Of a stretch of 64,000 bases of DNA, positions 30,062 through 39,088 are shown in pieces (position 1 is the first letter of the stretch; the number at the start of each line of letters is the position of its first letter). Source of the stretch: Paenibacillus_V sp046244365 (GTDB lineage: Bacteria; Bacillota; Bacilli; Paenibacillales; NBRC-103111); NCBI RefSeq assembly GCF_046244365.1, contig NZ_CP176395.1, positions 1 to 64,000 on the forward strand, in the 5' to 3' direction. The position numbers and the translations under genes are program-made. The notes under the pieces were generated by a model, which was not told the DNA's origin, did no database searches, and saw only the letters and a list, made by a program, of their open reading frames with translations.

Positions 30062-30612
30062 ACCATTACGGCAAAGAAGAATGGCGTTTGTATGCGGAAG
30101 GACGCATCGGCGATCGCGAGAGGGAAGCTTACGAGGAGCATTTGTACGTGTGCGAGATGTGCATGTCGATATATGCAGGGCTGTTGGATGAGCAAGCCGA
30201 TTCGGAAGGCGGGCAGCAGATGCCCTTTATGGAAGCTGCGCAGGGGGCAGCCTTTACGGAGCGCGTCATGGCGGCCATAAGGGAGCTGGAAGGCGCTGCA
30301 GCATCCGATTCGGAGGAAGCGGGCGGAAACCCCGATGCAGGAGGCATGAAGGCGAAGCGGGAAGGGCAGGGGACGGCGGCAAGCCGCATTCCTTTGTTCC
30401 GGAGGCCGCTGTTCCATTACGCGGTTGCCGCGGTAATTACGCTGATTTTGATGTCGACCGGCATGTTTCATACCATTTCGTCGAGGATCGGACATATGGA
30501 GTCGCCAACTAACGAAGCAAGGGAACCGTTCTCCGAACGGCTGATGGAAAAGACGGTATCTGTGCTCGATGCGATGCAGGCGAAGCAAAGAGGAGGGGAA
30601 AAGCATGAATAA
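30058..30612 (+). CDS. Anti-sigma factor with zinc-finger (ZAS-like) domain
   Basis: The 184-residue protein has an N-terminal HxxxCxxC motif (HLYVCEMC, near residue 25), typical of anti-sigma factors that bind an ECF sigma. One membrane segment follows (HYAVAAVITLILMSTGMF, near 120) and then a short outside tail. The ATG (30058) overlaps the sigma stop in ATGA, so the pair is translationally coupled. The product would hold the sigma factor at the membrane until a surface signal releases it. The signal is not visible from sequence. Confidence 0.85.
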   Translation: MNHYGKEEWRLYAEGRIGDREREAYEEHLYVCEMCMSIYAGLLDEQADSEGGQQMPFMEAAQGAAFTERVMAAIRELEGAAASDSEEAGGNPDAGGMKAKREGQGTAASRIPLFRRPLFHYAVAAVITLILMSTGMFHTISSRIGHMESPTNEAREPFSERLMEKTVSVLDAMQAKQRGGEKHE

Positions 30613-31855
30613 AAGTCCGATTGTCGCATTTCTGCTGTCGTTTATTCCCGGATTGGGACACCTCTATTTAGGCCGGTTTGTACGCGGCTTGTTGTATGGG
30701 GGAGCGTCATTCGGGCCGGTTTTCCTCTTGATTCTGATGGACTTTGGCAATGGCGGCTCGGTCGATGGAGACTTCGCGCTATTCATCATAAGCATTGCGC
30801 TCGTTGTAGCTGCCATCAACATGCTCGATATGATTATCACGCTGATAGCGAGGGTCAACGGCAATCCGTATAGAGGGGCCGGCATGCAAGGGAGCTGGAC
30901 GGGTGACGGGGCGAATGCGTACGCCGCGAACGGCGGAATTTACGGCAGCGCGGCAGGGGCCGGCGAGGCAGGAGAAGGAACGGCCTCCGCAACGAACAGC
31001 CTGCGTCCGTTCGGGCAATACGGCCAGGACCAGGCCGGCGCCCCGTTCTGGGCCCAAGCCGAAGCAGGACGGCAGCAGGATGAGCGGTTTAAGACGATAT
31101 TGCTGTCGTTTATCCCGGGTCTCGGCCACTTTCAGCTAGGACTCATGCAGAGGGGCTTAACGTTCCTCGTCAGCTTCTTCGGTTTGTTCGCCATGATTGC
31201 GTTCGTTTCGTATATGACGAGGGAAGACGGCTTCTTCGTCTTCATGCTGGGCTTGCCGGTTATCATATTTTACGGCATGTTCGATGCGATCCAGCAATTG
31301 AACCGCAAGCACAGGGGCGAGACGTTAGAGGATAGAAGCATTATCGAGGAGCTTGATCTGAACCGTCAGGACGGGCGCAAAAGCAAACTTGTCGCCGTAT
31401 TCCTCTCCGTCTTCCCCGGAGCGGGCCACATGTATCTCGGCCTGCAGCGCCGCGGCTTGCAGCTGATGGCCGGGTTTCTGTTCAGCATTTACATGATGGA
31501 CGTACTTCGGTTATCGATTTTCCTGTTCCTGATTCCGATCATTTGGTTTTTCAGCTTGTTTGATGCGCTTCAGCTCGTTTCGAAGCATGAGCGCGAGGAG
31601 CTGCAGGATATTCCGCTCGTCGGATGGCTCCTGAACCATCAAAAATGGCTCGGCATCGCGTTCATTGCGTTCGGAGGCTACTATTTGCTGGACCGTGTCG
31701 TGCTTCAGCTGCTTGAGCGAAAGTTCCCGGATCTGCATGTATCGTTTTATTTCCATCAATATTTCCAATTGTTCGTCGTGTCTACGCTGCTGATCGGCGG
31801 CGGGTTAAGGCTGCTGCTGGGCAGCTCCGTTAAAAAGGGGGACGGCGGACAATGA
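30605..31855 (+). CDS. Multi-spanning membrane protein with three TM2-like repeats
   Basis: The 416-residue product contains three copies of a motif, LLSFIPGLGHLYLGRFVRGL near residue 8, LLSFIPGLGHFQLGLMQRGL near 166 and FLSVFPGAGHMYLGLQRRGL near 266. Each is followed by hydrophobic helices, as in TM2-type membrane domains. A Gly/Ala-rich soluble stretch (about 95-160) separates copies 1 and 2. Start ATG 30605 follows GAGGAGGGGAAAAGC and overlaps the anti-sigma gene by 8 bases. It is third in the sigma operon, so it may take part in sensing or be a target. Function unknown. Confidence 0.8.
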   Translation: MNKSPIVAFLLSFIPGLGHLYLGRFVRGLLYGGASFGPVFLLILMDFGNGGSVDGDFALFIISIALVVAAINMLDMIITLIARVNGNPYRGAGMQGSWTGDGANAYAANGGIYGSAAGAGEAGEGTASATNSLRPFGQYGQDQAGAPFWAQAEAGRQQDERFKTILLSFIPGLGHFQLGLMQRGLTFLVSFFGLFAMIAFVSYMTREDGFFVFMLGLPVIIFYGMFDAIQQLNRKHRGETLEDRSIIEELDLNRQDGRKSKLVAVFLSVFPGAGHMYLGLQRRGLQLMAGFLFSIYMMDVLRLSIFLFLIPIIWFFSLFDALQLVSKHEREELQDIPLVGWLLNHQKWLGIAFIAFGGYYLLDRVVLQLLERKFPDLHVSFYFHQYFQLFVVSTLLIGGGLRLLLGSSVKKGDGGQ

Positions 31856-32526
31856 GGCGTTGGCGCGTTGGGACCTTTTCGATGGGCGTATCGCTTGTTC
31901 TGGCAGGCGTCACTTTATTACTCTCGTCGTGGAAGGGGCTGTCGGCCTTCGATACGCTAGTCGCGTGGTGGCCGGCCGTGTTCGTCATGATCGGAGCGGA
32001 AATTTTGCTGTTTGCCGTAATAGCCAAAACGGAGAACCCGGTGGTGAGATATGATGTGTTCAGCATTTTGTTCGTGGGGATAATCGGGTGCATTTGTCTC
32101 GGCTATTCGGTGCTGGCTTCAACCGGACTGTTAAATGAAGTCAGGTATACGGTAGGTGCAACCGAACGTTCCCTGGACCTGCCGAAACTGTCGGAAAAAG
32201 TGTCTGCGGACGTGAAGCGGATCGTGGTTCAATATGGCGGCCCGCAGCCGAAAATCGACAAAACGGCGGAACGTTCGGTGTCCCTGTTCGGCAACTACCG
32301 GGTCCGCACCTCTTCGGACCGAGCGGCAGAGACGCTGAAGCCGGATGATGTAGCAACCGTACAAACGGTCGGCACGACCCTGTACGTATCGATTAAGGAG
32401 CTGCCGCGGCGGAGAGGGTTTGCCGACGAGTATCCGTATTCAGCGGTGACGGTCGTCCTGCCGCAGGATATTCCCGTTGAGCTGAGGGGTGCCAGCAATC
32501 AGGAAGTCGTAAAGAAAGAGCAATAA
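31852..32526 (+). CDS. Membrane protein with C-terminal toast-rack-like domain
   Basis: The 224-residue protein has three hydrophobic segments in the first 95 residues and a beta-rich soluble part resembling LiaF/DUF4097 'toast-rack' proteins of envelope-stress operons (KRIVVQYGGPQPKI, AVTVVLPQDIPVEL). The ATG overlaps the previous stop in ATGA. It is the last gene of the sigma operon. Assignment to the toast-rack class is by general pattern only. Confidence 0.65.
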   Translation: MRRWRVGTFSMGVSLVLAGVTLLLSSWKGLSAFDTLVAWWPAVFVMIGAEILLFAVIAKTENPVVRYDVFSILFVGIIGCICLGYSVLASTGLLNEVRYTVGATERSLDLPKLSEKVSADVKRIVVQYGGPQPKIDKTAERSVSLFGNYRVRTSSDRAAETLKPDDVATVQTVGTTLYVSIKELPRRRGFADEYPYSAVTVVLPQDIPVELRGASNQEVVKKEQ

Positions 32527-32551
32527 GAATTGTAACTTTTAATGCTATGGA

Positions 32552-33916
32552 TTATTTATTATTTTTCTTTTCCTTATTTGCTTCGGTTAGCAGTTTTTGT
32601 CCGGACTCCTGTAAGGAATGTAAAATATCATCAGCGTTTTGATCTTCCTTTATTGCCTCATTTGCTTTGTCCGAAAGCAGCTTTTTATACGCTTCCTGAA
32701 AAGACTTTGGAGTATTCCGAAACATATCTGAATACGTGGATGGCTTAAGTTTAAAAAAGGCTTGCCAGTTACGGCCGTCGCTAGTTTTTATATGTGCCGT
32801 TCGGGATAAAAGAGATGTTGGGGGAATTAACTTGGCATAAATTTGTGCGAATTCGTCGCTATTTAAATACTTGACGACTTCCCATGCTCCTTTTTTATTG
32901 GTTGATTTTGCGTTGACTGAAAAAAAGGAGCTAACGTTAAATGAGTTAGATTCCTCTGGCAAGGAAGGATTGACTGGTTCCGTCACCATATCCCAGTTGA
33001 AAAGCTTATACAGTTGCTTTCGTATTTCGTCATTCAATAAAACACTCTTTGGAATATCGACTGTCATCGCAGCTGTTCCCATGATAAAGCGGTTATTTTT
33101 AAAGTTTCCATCTCCAAATTCTTTATCTGTTGGAGAAAAAATGTATCCCGCCTTGTAGCCTTCACTTACTGATTTCCACACCTTCTTCCATGGATCGCTG
33201 TCAATCAAAAGATTTTCCCCTTTAGAGTCGGTAAGCGAAAGACTATTTGTGCTGGCAATCCGATCAATTAAATAATAAGGATTTGTACTGTCGATATACA
33301 GACCATATATGCCGTTGCTATTGGCATTTGCTAGTCGAAATTGTTTGGCTAACTCGAGCACTTCGTCCCATGTCATCTGGTCTTTCGGGTAAGGAATTTT
33401 ATACTGGTTAAATAAATCCTTATTATAATATAAAGCGCGGCTGCTGAAAGTAGGAGAAAGGGCATAAAGTTTGCCGTTTCCTCTTTTCCGCAAAGCGGCA
33501 ATCACGCCAGGGTGGATATTATTAATATCAAACCTATCTTGTTTAATGAACGGATCGAGGTTCTCAAGCCATTCATTTTCAACGAAATGCTCATAATAGT
33601 CGTTAAACCCAGTTAGGATATCAGGCTTCTGGTTCTCAAGAAATGATGCCCAGACCTGTTTCATGTCCCGATTCGCCTCGAATGGAGGAGGGGAAATGAC
33701 GTTGATTGCAATATCGGGATATTTAGCTGTTAACGATTTTCCAAAATATTGCATGAAGGAACTTTCGCTGTAATATACCACTTTAAGATTCTTTTGTTCC
33801 GTAACATGTAACTGTTGGCCTACTTTCTCATCCCTTAGCAGGTCGCTTTTATTGCAACCAGATAGTAGGAAGCAGAACATAACAAGAAAAAAGACTAAAA
33901 TGCTGTGCTGTTTCAT
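32552..33916 (-). CDS. Extracellular solute-binding lipoprotein (ABC transporter family 1)
   Basis: The 454-residue protein has a lipoprotein signal (FCFLLSGCNKS, Cys near 21) and the layout of sugar/oligosaccharide-binding proteins: KNLKVVYYSESSF, NEWLENLDPFIKQ, YALSPTFSSRALYYNKDLF and WDEVLELAKQF. No permease genes lie beside it, so its partner transporter must be elsewhere or lost. The gene and the next 600 bp are visibly richer in A+T than their surroundings. The ATG follows GAGGCGGAAG. Confidence 0.85.
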   Translation of the reverse strand: MKQHSILVFFLVMFCFLLSGCNKSDLLRDEKVGQQLHVTEQKNLKVVYYSESSFMQYFGKSLTAKYPDIAINVISPPPFEANRDMKQVWASFLENQKPDILTGFNDYYEHFVENEWLENLDPFIKQDRFDINNIHPGVIAALRKRGNGKLYALSPTFSSRALYYNKDLFNQYKIPYPKDQMTWDEVLELAKQFRLANANSNGIYGLYIDSTNPYYLIDRIASTNSLSLTDSKGENLLIDSDPWKKVWKSVSEGYKAGYIFSPTDKEFGDGNFKNNRFIMGTAAMTVDIPKSVLLNDEIRKQLYKLFNWDMVTEPVNPSLPEESNSFNVSSFFSVNAKSTNKKGAWEVVKYLNSDEFAQIYAKLIPPTSLLSRTAHIKTSDGRNWQAFFKLKPSTYSDMFRNTPKSFQEAYKKLLSDKANEAIKEDQNADDILHSLQESGQKLLTEANKEKKNNK

Positions 33917-33964
33917 TAAACTTCCGCCTCTATTCTGCTTTAGAAAATATTTGGAATGGAGAAT

Positions 33965-34097
33965 TTATATAACTTTCCTGTCAAGATGAAGCTTATTAAT
34001 TTGTTCTCTTCCATTGGCTACAATCACGTCTAAGTGCTGCTCAGAGTTTATTAATCCTTTTTCAAGAACGATAGCGTTATTGGAAATAATACAGAAT
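33965..34097 (-). pseudogene. Possible C-terminal remnant of an ABC ATPase (minus strand)
   Basis: About 43 open codons on the minus strand read AIVLEKGLINSEQHLDVIV followed by ANG. This resembles the IVLEKGxIxExGxHxxLIxxxG tail of ABC-exporter ATPases, out of context and without a start. It overlaps the plus-strand ABC remnant. Confidence 0.3.
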
Positions 34098-34444
34098 TAA
34101 GTAACCAATTCCATGGGGGACATGAAATATCCGGTGGGCAGTGGCAAAAAATTGCGCTTAGCAGGGCATTTATACGTGAAGCACAAGTGATTGTGTTAGA
34201 CGAACCTACTGCCGCTCTCGATCCCATATCAGAAGCGGCAATATTTGAACACTTTATGCAACTTACCGAAGGGAAGACTTCCATATTTATAACCCATCGT
34301 TTGGGAAGTTGCCGGAAGGCAGATCGAATATTTGTTATGAATAGCGGAATGATAGTTGAACAAGGTAATCATGATCAGTTGATTAGCCAACAAGGCTTAT
34401 ATGCTCGAATGTTTGAAATGCAGGCAAAGTGGTACGTAAGTTAA
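34055..34444 (+). pseudogene. Truncated ABC transporter ATP-binding protein (C-terminal part)
   Basis: The open frame encodes the ABC signature (EISGGQWQKIALSRA), Walker B with D-loop (VIVLDEPTAALDP), the H-loop (IFITHRLGS) and the tail typical of exporter ATPases. Walker A, the Q-loop and the whole membrane domain are missing, and there is no plausible start upstream, where a stop occurs at 34052. It is the 3' end of a deleted gene of the lantibiotic/peptide exporter type. It lies in the AT-rich patch together with the solute-binding gene. Confidence 0.75.
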
Positions 34445-34486
34445 ATAGCATTCCTTTACTATAGGAATAGGATAAAGAAATATAAA

Positions 34487-34513
34487 AATCAAGGGTATCC
34501 ACTATTACGATAC
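34487..34513 (-). terminator. Terminator of the minus-strand exporter operon
   Basis: On the minus strand GGGTATC pairs with GATACCC around 9 bases, followed by TTGATTTTT. Confidence 0.65.
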
Positions 34514-34531
34514 CCCTAGCGTTTGTATTTC

Positions 34532-36583
34532 CTACCCGGCGCCTTGCTGCAGTCTGTACATTTGCGCATATCGTCCTTGAAGGCTCAGCAGCGATTCGTG
34601 CGTCCCCCGTTCGACGATTTCCCCGCGGTGCAGCACGAGGATGAGGTCGGCGCTGCGGATCGTGGACAGCCGGTGCGCGATGATGAACGTAGTCCGGCCC
34701 TTCTTAAGCACGTCAAGCGCGTTCTGGATGACGGCCTCGGTCTCGGTGTCGATGCTGGACGTCGCTTCGTCGAGAATCAGGATGGCCGGATTGAAGGCGA
34801 GCGCCCTGGCGAACGAAATGAGCTGCCGCTGACCGGCGGACAAGGTAGCGCCTTTCTCCAGCACAGGCTCGTCGTAGCCCTGGGGCAATCCCGATAGCAC
34901 CTGGGCTGCGCCGACATCGTTCAGCGCCTGCTCCGCCCGTGCCCGGCTGATGGCGGGATCGTTCAAGCTGACGTTCGACGCGACGGTGCCGGTGAACAGA
35001 TACGGGTCCTGCAGCACGATGCCCATGTGCTCGCGCAGAGGCTGTTTGGCGATGGACGACGTGTCCTGCCCGTCGATCGTGATCGTGCCCCGCTGCGGAT
35101 CGTAGAAACGGAACAGCAGGTTCATGATGGAGCTTTTGCCGGAACCCGTGTGGCCGACAAGCGCGACCGTCTGCCCCTGCTTCGCTTCGAAGGAAATGCC
35201 GCGCAGGACGAAATCCTCCTTATAGGCAAACCACACGTTCTCGAACCGGACGTCGCCCCGGTAACGCTCGATTTGGCCTCGGTCGACATCGGTACCCGGC
35301 TCATCGATGAGCTCGAATACGCGCTGGGCCGAAATACGCGCCTGCTCGAGCATGCCGAGCTGGTTGACCATGCCGTTGAGCGGCTGGAACAGTCTGCCCA
35401 AATAGTCGATGAAGGCGTAAAGCACGCCGAAGGTAATGGCGCCCCCCACCGTAAACGAACCGCCGCCGAAATACCAGACGACGCCGGCGAACGCAAAATT
35501 TTTCAGCACATTGACGAGATTGAACGAAGTGAGCGCGTTCAGATGCTGCATTTTGTTCTGATAGACGAAATATTCGGTGTTCAGCCCTTCGAACTCCTCC
35601 ATCGTTTGCTTCTGCCGGCGGAATGCGCGGATGACGGTCATGCCTTGAATCGATTCATTGATGATGCCGTTGAGATCGCTGATCCGTGCGCGGATAATCT
35701 GGTTATAGCGGCCGGCGTACTTGCGGTAAAGCCAGATCCAGGCCGCCAGCAGCGGAAGGATGACGAGACAGATAGCGGCAAGCCTCGGACTAAGCAGAAA
35801 CAACGCGGCGTAAATGCCGATCATGTTGATCGCGCCCGAGAAAAATTGCGTCAGCACGGAGACGAACAGATCCTTGACCGCCTCCGTATCGTTCGTAACG
35901 CGGGAGACGACCTTTCCGGCCGGCATATTGTCGAAATAGTGGATCGGCAGCCTCTGGATTTGCCCGTACACGTCGAGACGCAGCTTTTGCACGATACGGT
36001 TGGCCGCGGTTTGCAGAAAATATTTTTGCCCGTAGTGAAAGAGCGATGCGACAGCGAGAAGCAGTAGGTATAGTCCTGCAAGCTTAAGCAGGCCGCGCAC
36101 CTCCGGTTTATAGAAGGCGAACAGCTCGCCGGCCGACAGCGGCTGAGCTGCGTAAGAAGCGGTGCTGTCGTCTTTGCGCACGATGAGCTTGCCGTCCGTA
36201 AGGGAACGCTCCCCGTCGAAGCGGAGGGGCTCTCCGACGAAGACGAACTGCCGTCCGGCCTGAACGATGCGAACCTCTCGGCCCGCGGTCATACCTGGCG
36301 GCAGTCGATCGTTTCGAACGTAGCGTCGGCCGCCGTAGGATACGACGTCTTCCGATGCGGCGGAACTTGGGCCTGCGATCTCGTACCAGGGCTTTTCGAT
36401 GCCGAGGATATGCGTATCGATCATCGTTTTTGCGATAAAAGGACCGCATAGCTCGGCGCAAACGGCGACGGCGAGCATGATTAAACCGGCGACGAAGCGG
36501 CGCTTATAGAGCAGCGCGTACCGGAGCAAACGGCTTCCCGTTCCTTTTGCGCTCCCGTTGTCTGTTAGGGCTTCGGCGCTCAT
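34532..36583 (-). CDS. ABC exporter half, BmrD/YheH-like
   Basis: This 683-residue ABC exporter half has a membrane domain of six helices and an ATPase domain with Walker A GHTGSGKSS, Walker B LILDEATSSID with the catalytic Glu, and signature LSAGQ (one change from LSGGQ). An extra insert of roughly 100 residues between the first two membrane helices (about 60-150) matches the large extracellular domain of B. subtilis BmrD (673 residues). Its ATG overlaps the stop of the upstream exporter gene in ATGA. Together the two would form a heterodimeric multidrug exporter with one degenerate ATP site. Confidence 0.88.
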   Translation of the reverse strand: MSAEALTDNGSAKGTGSRLLRYALLYKRRFVAGLIMLAVAVCAELCGPFIAKTMIDTHILGIEKPWYEIAGPSSAASEDVVSYGGRRYVRNDRLPPGMTAGREVRIVQAGRQFVFVGEPLRFDGERSLTDGKLIVRKDDSTASYAAQPLSAGELFAFYKPEVRGLLKLAGLYLLLLAVASLFHYGQKYFLQTAANRIVQKLRLDVYGQIQRLPIHYFDNMPAGKVVSRVTNDTEAVKDLFVSVLTQFFSGAINMIGIYAALFLLSPRLAAICLVILPLLAAWIWLYRKYAGRYNQIIRARISDLNGIINESIQGMTVIRAFRRQKQTMEEFEGLNTEYFVYQNKMQHLNALTSFNLVNVLKNFAFAGVVWYFGGGSFTVGGAITFGVLYAFIDYLGRLFQPLNGMVNQLGMLEQARISAQRVFELIDEPGTDVDRGQIERYRGDVRFENVWFAYKEDFVLRGISFEAKQGQTVALVGHTGSGKSSIMNLLFRFYDPQRGTITIDGQDTSSIAKQPLREHMGIVLQDPYLFTGTVASNVSLNDPAISRARAEQALNDVGAAQVLSGLPQGYDEPVLEKGATLSAGQRQLISFARALAFNPAILILDEATSSIDTETEAVIQNALDVLKKGRTTFIIAHRLSTIRSADLILVLHRGEIVERGTHESLLSLQGRYAQMYRLQQGAG

Positions 36584-38346
36584 TTGGACTCACCGCCTTC
36601 CTCTTCCGATAAATGCGCTTCGACCTGCTGGCGTTCGAATTGCTCGCGATACCAGCCGCCCGCTTGCAGCAACTGATCATGCGTGCCTTGCTCGACGATT
36701 CGTCCGCCGTCCAGAACGACAATGAGATCCGCATGCTGTACGGCGGAAAGCCGGTGGGTGGCGATCATCGTAGTTTTGTCGGTACGAAGACGGCGTACGT
36801 TCGCGATAATCGCCGCTTCCGTCTTGGCATCGACGGCGGACAAGGAATCGTCGAGAATGAGCATTTCGGGTTCCGCGATAAGCGCGCGCGCAATGGCGAC
36901 ACGCTGTTTCTGTCCGCCTGACAGGGCCACCCCTTTCTCCCCGACAAGCGTGTCGAGGCCATGGGCCAGCAACGGAATATCTCGGAGGAAGGATGCGGCC
37001 TCCAGAGCGCGCTTGATGTCTTCCTCGGTTGCTTCCGGCTTGCCGAAGCGAATATTGTCCCTTACGGTCTTGGAGAAGAGCATCTGCTCTTGGGGTACAT
37101 AGCCAATCGTTCCGTGCAGTTCTTCGAGCGTCATATCCTTGATCGGTACGCCTGCCAGCGAGATTACGCCTTCACCGGCCGGGTAGTCGCGAAGAAGCTG
37201 ACGGATCAGCGTCGTCTTGCCGCTTCCCGTCCGGCCGACAATCCCGAGCGTTTGGCCGGGCTCGAGCTCAAACGAAACATTCGTCAAATTATCCGTTTCG
37301 GATGACGGGTAGCGGAACGTCACTTGCTCGAAGCGAATTGTTTTGCGCCCGTTTACGGTTTTTGGCCGGGAAGCGCCCACGACGTCAGGCTCGTAAGCGA
37401 GCGTCTCGTTCACCCGGTCAAGCGAAGCGTTGCCGCGCTGCATGATGTTGATCAGCTCGCCGATAGCGAACATTGGCCAAACCATCATGCCTAAGTAGAC
37501 GTTGAACGTGACCAGCTCGCCTAGCGTAATTTCGTTGCGGAAGACGAGATAGGCCCCGTAGCCGAGCCCGATCAAATAACTGGCGCCGACGAGCAGCTTG
37601 ACGGTGGGCTCGAATAGGGCGTCGATCCGGGTAACGTCGGTATTTCTCTCGTATACGTCGTCGGTAAGCTTTTTAAACCGCTCCTGATCCGCCGTTTCTT
37701 GGACATAGGCGCGAATGACGCGAACGCCGGCCGTCGCTTCCAAGACGTGGTCGTTCAGCTGGCCGAACGATTCCTGGGCCGAACGGAAGCGCTCGTGAAT
37801 TTTTTTGCCGTACAAGCTCATGGCAAGCGCGATCAAAGGCAAGGGGAGAAGCGCCGCAATCGTTAGCTTCCAGCTGATAAGGACGCCCATCGCAAGCAAA
37901 ATGACCAGCATGAAGCCGCTGGAATCGACCAGCGTCAGAATGCCGAAGCCGGCTGTGGCGGATATCGCCCGCAGGTCGTTCGTCGCCCGGGCCATCAGAT
38001 CGCCTGTCCGATTGCGCTCGAAGAAGGTCGGCGTCATACGGAGCAGGTGACGCATGAACCGGGAACGAAGCATGCGTTCGATCAGGAACGCGCCGCCGAA
38101 CAGCTGATACATCCAGTAGTACGATATGATATAGATGACGGCCATGATGGCAGCGAATTGGAGCAGGAAGGCGGTCAGCTCCGGTTTGGTCAGCGTGCCT
38201 TGCTGGATCCCGTCAATGGCGCTGCCGATCATACGCGGGGGCACAAGCTCCAGGACGCCGACAACGACGAGCAGCGTAACGGCGACGGAATAACGAATCC
38301 AATACATTTGATAAAACCAGCGAAGTTTATAAAGTACGGCGAACAA
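36580..38346 (-). CDS. ABC exporter half, BmrC/YheI-like
   Basis: The 588-residue partner (B. subtilis BmrC has 585) has Walker A GRTGSGKTT, signature LSGGQ, and Walker B LILDDSLSAVD with Asp in place of the catalytic Glu. This is the signature of the degenerate site in heterodimeric exporters: its own Walker B faces the LSAGQ of the partner, while its intact LSGGQ completes the active site. The start is TTG 38346 after AGGAGGT. It is downstream of tadA by 135 bp on the same strand. Confidence 0.88.
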   Translation of the reverse strand: MFAVLYKLRWFYQMYWIRYSVAVTLLVVVGVLELVPPRMIGSAIDGIQQGTLTKPELTAFLLQFAAIMAVIYIISYYWMYQLFGGAFLIERMLRSRFMRHLLRMTPTFFERNRTGDLMARATNDLRAISATAGFGILTLVDSSGFMLVILLAMGVLISWKLTIAALLPLPLIALAMSLYGKKIHERFRSAQESFGQLNDHVLEATAGVRVIRAYVQETADQERFKKLTDDVYERNTDVTRIDALFEPTVKLLVGASYLIGLGYGAYLVFRNEITLGELVTFNVYLGMMVWPMFAIGELINIMQRGNASLDRVNETLAYEPDVVGASRPKTVNGRKTIRFEQVTFRYPSSETDNLTNVSFELEPGQTLGIVGRTGSGKTTLIRQLLRDYPAGEGVISLAGVPIKDMTLEELHGTIGYVPQEQMLFSKTVRDNIRFGKPEATEEDIKRALEAASFLRDIPLLAHGLDTLVGEKGVALSGGQKQRVAIARALIAEPEMLILDDSLSAVDAKTEAAIIANVRRLRTDKTTMIATHRLSAVQHADLIVVLDGGRIVEQGTHDQLLQAGGWYREQFERQQVEAHLSEEEGGESK

Positions 38347-38481
38347 GTTGGGGACCTCCTAGAAATTTTCGAGGGAAAGTTACTTCATAACGGCATACTA
38401 AAAACATCGGCAACGATTTCGCGGGCAAACAATCCTGAAGCCCGAACGATGACGATCTTCGCTCAGGCTTCGGTAACCCGT

Positions 38482-38973
38482 TTAGTCGGATGCTTGTGCG
38501 GCAGATTGCTGTTTGCGCATTTCCCGCAGCTCGCGGAAGAAGCGGGACAGCCGCTCGCTGCATGCCTCCTGGAGCACGCCTTGCGTAAGCTCGACGCGGT
38601 GATTGAAGCGATCTTCCTGCAGCAAATTCATGAGCGTTCCCGCGCAGCCTGCCTTCGGGTCGCTTGTGCCGAATATGACATGCGGAATACGAGCCTGTAC
38701 GATAGCCCCCGCGCACATGGGACAAGGCTCAAGCGTGACGTAAAGCCGGCAGTCGAGCAGCCGCCAGGCGTCAAGAGCCCGGCTGGCTTCGCGGATGGCG
38801 ATCATTTCGGCATGGGCTGTCGGGTCGTGCGACGTTTCGCGCAAATTATGGCCGCGACCGATAATTTCTCCGTCTCGGACGATGACGGCGCCGATCGGCA
38901 CCTCGCCGATTGCAGCGGCTTTCTCCGCCTCTTCCATCGCGATGCGCATCCAGACGATATGTTCTTCTTCCAA
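38482..38973 (-). CDS. tadA: tRNA-specific adenosine deaminase TadA
   Basis: TadA converts A34 to inosine in tRNA-Arg(ACG). The 163-residue protein has the zinc and catalytic motifs HAEM (near 53) and PCPMCAGAI (near 83), and the usual N-terminus with GEVPIGAVIV. The TTG start at 38973 follows AGAGGTG. In Bacillus tadA is followed by the SRP RNA gene and dnaX; here it points the other way, with exporter genes downstream and a DnaA-box cluster upstream. Confidence 0.95.
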   Translation of the reverse strand: MEEEHIVWMRIAMEEAEKAAAIGEVPIGAVIVRDGEIIGRGHNLRETSHDPTAHAEMIAIREASRALDAWRLLDCRLYVTLEPCPMCAGAIVQARIPHVIFGTSDPKAGCAGTLMNLLQEDRFNHRVELTQGVLQEACSERLSRFFRELREMRKQQSAAQASD

Positions 38974-39088
38974 GGGAACACCTCTTTATGTACGGCTTGC
39001 CCAGCCATGGGCGTAAGTAGAGCGGCGTGTATCCGCCAAATTCCTATTAAAATTGTCCCCAACGGGGATAAACCCGCAAGCAGGAAAC

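Noticed and set aside
35027..36067. 346-codon plus-strand open frame inside the exporter gene
   Set aside because: It is antisense to a gene with intact ABC motifs and shows no domain or start signal of its own.
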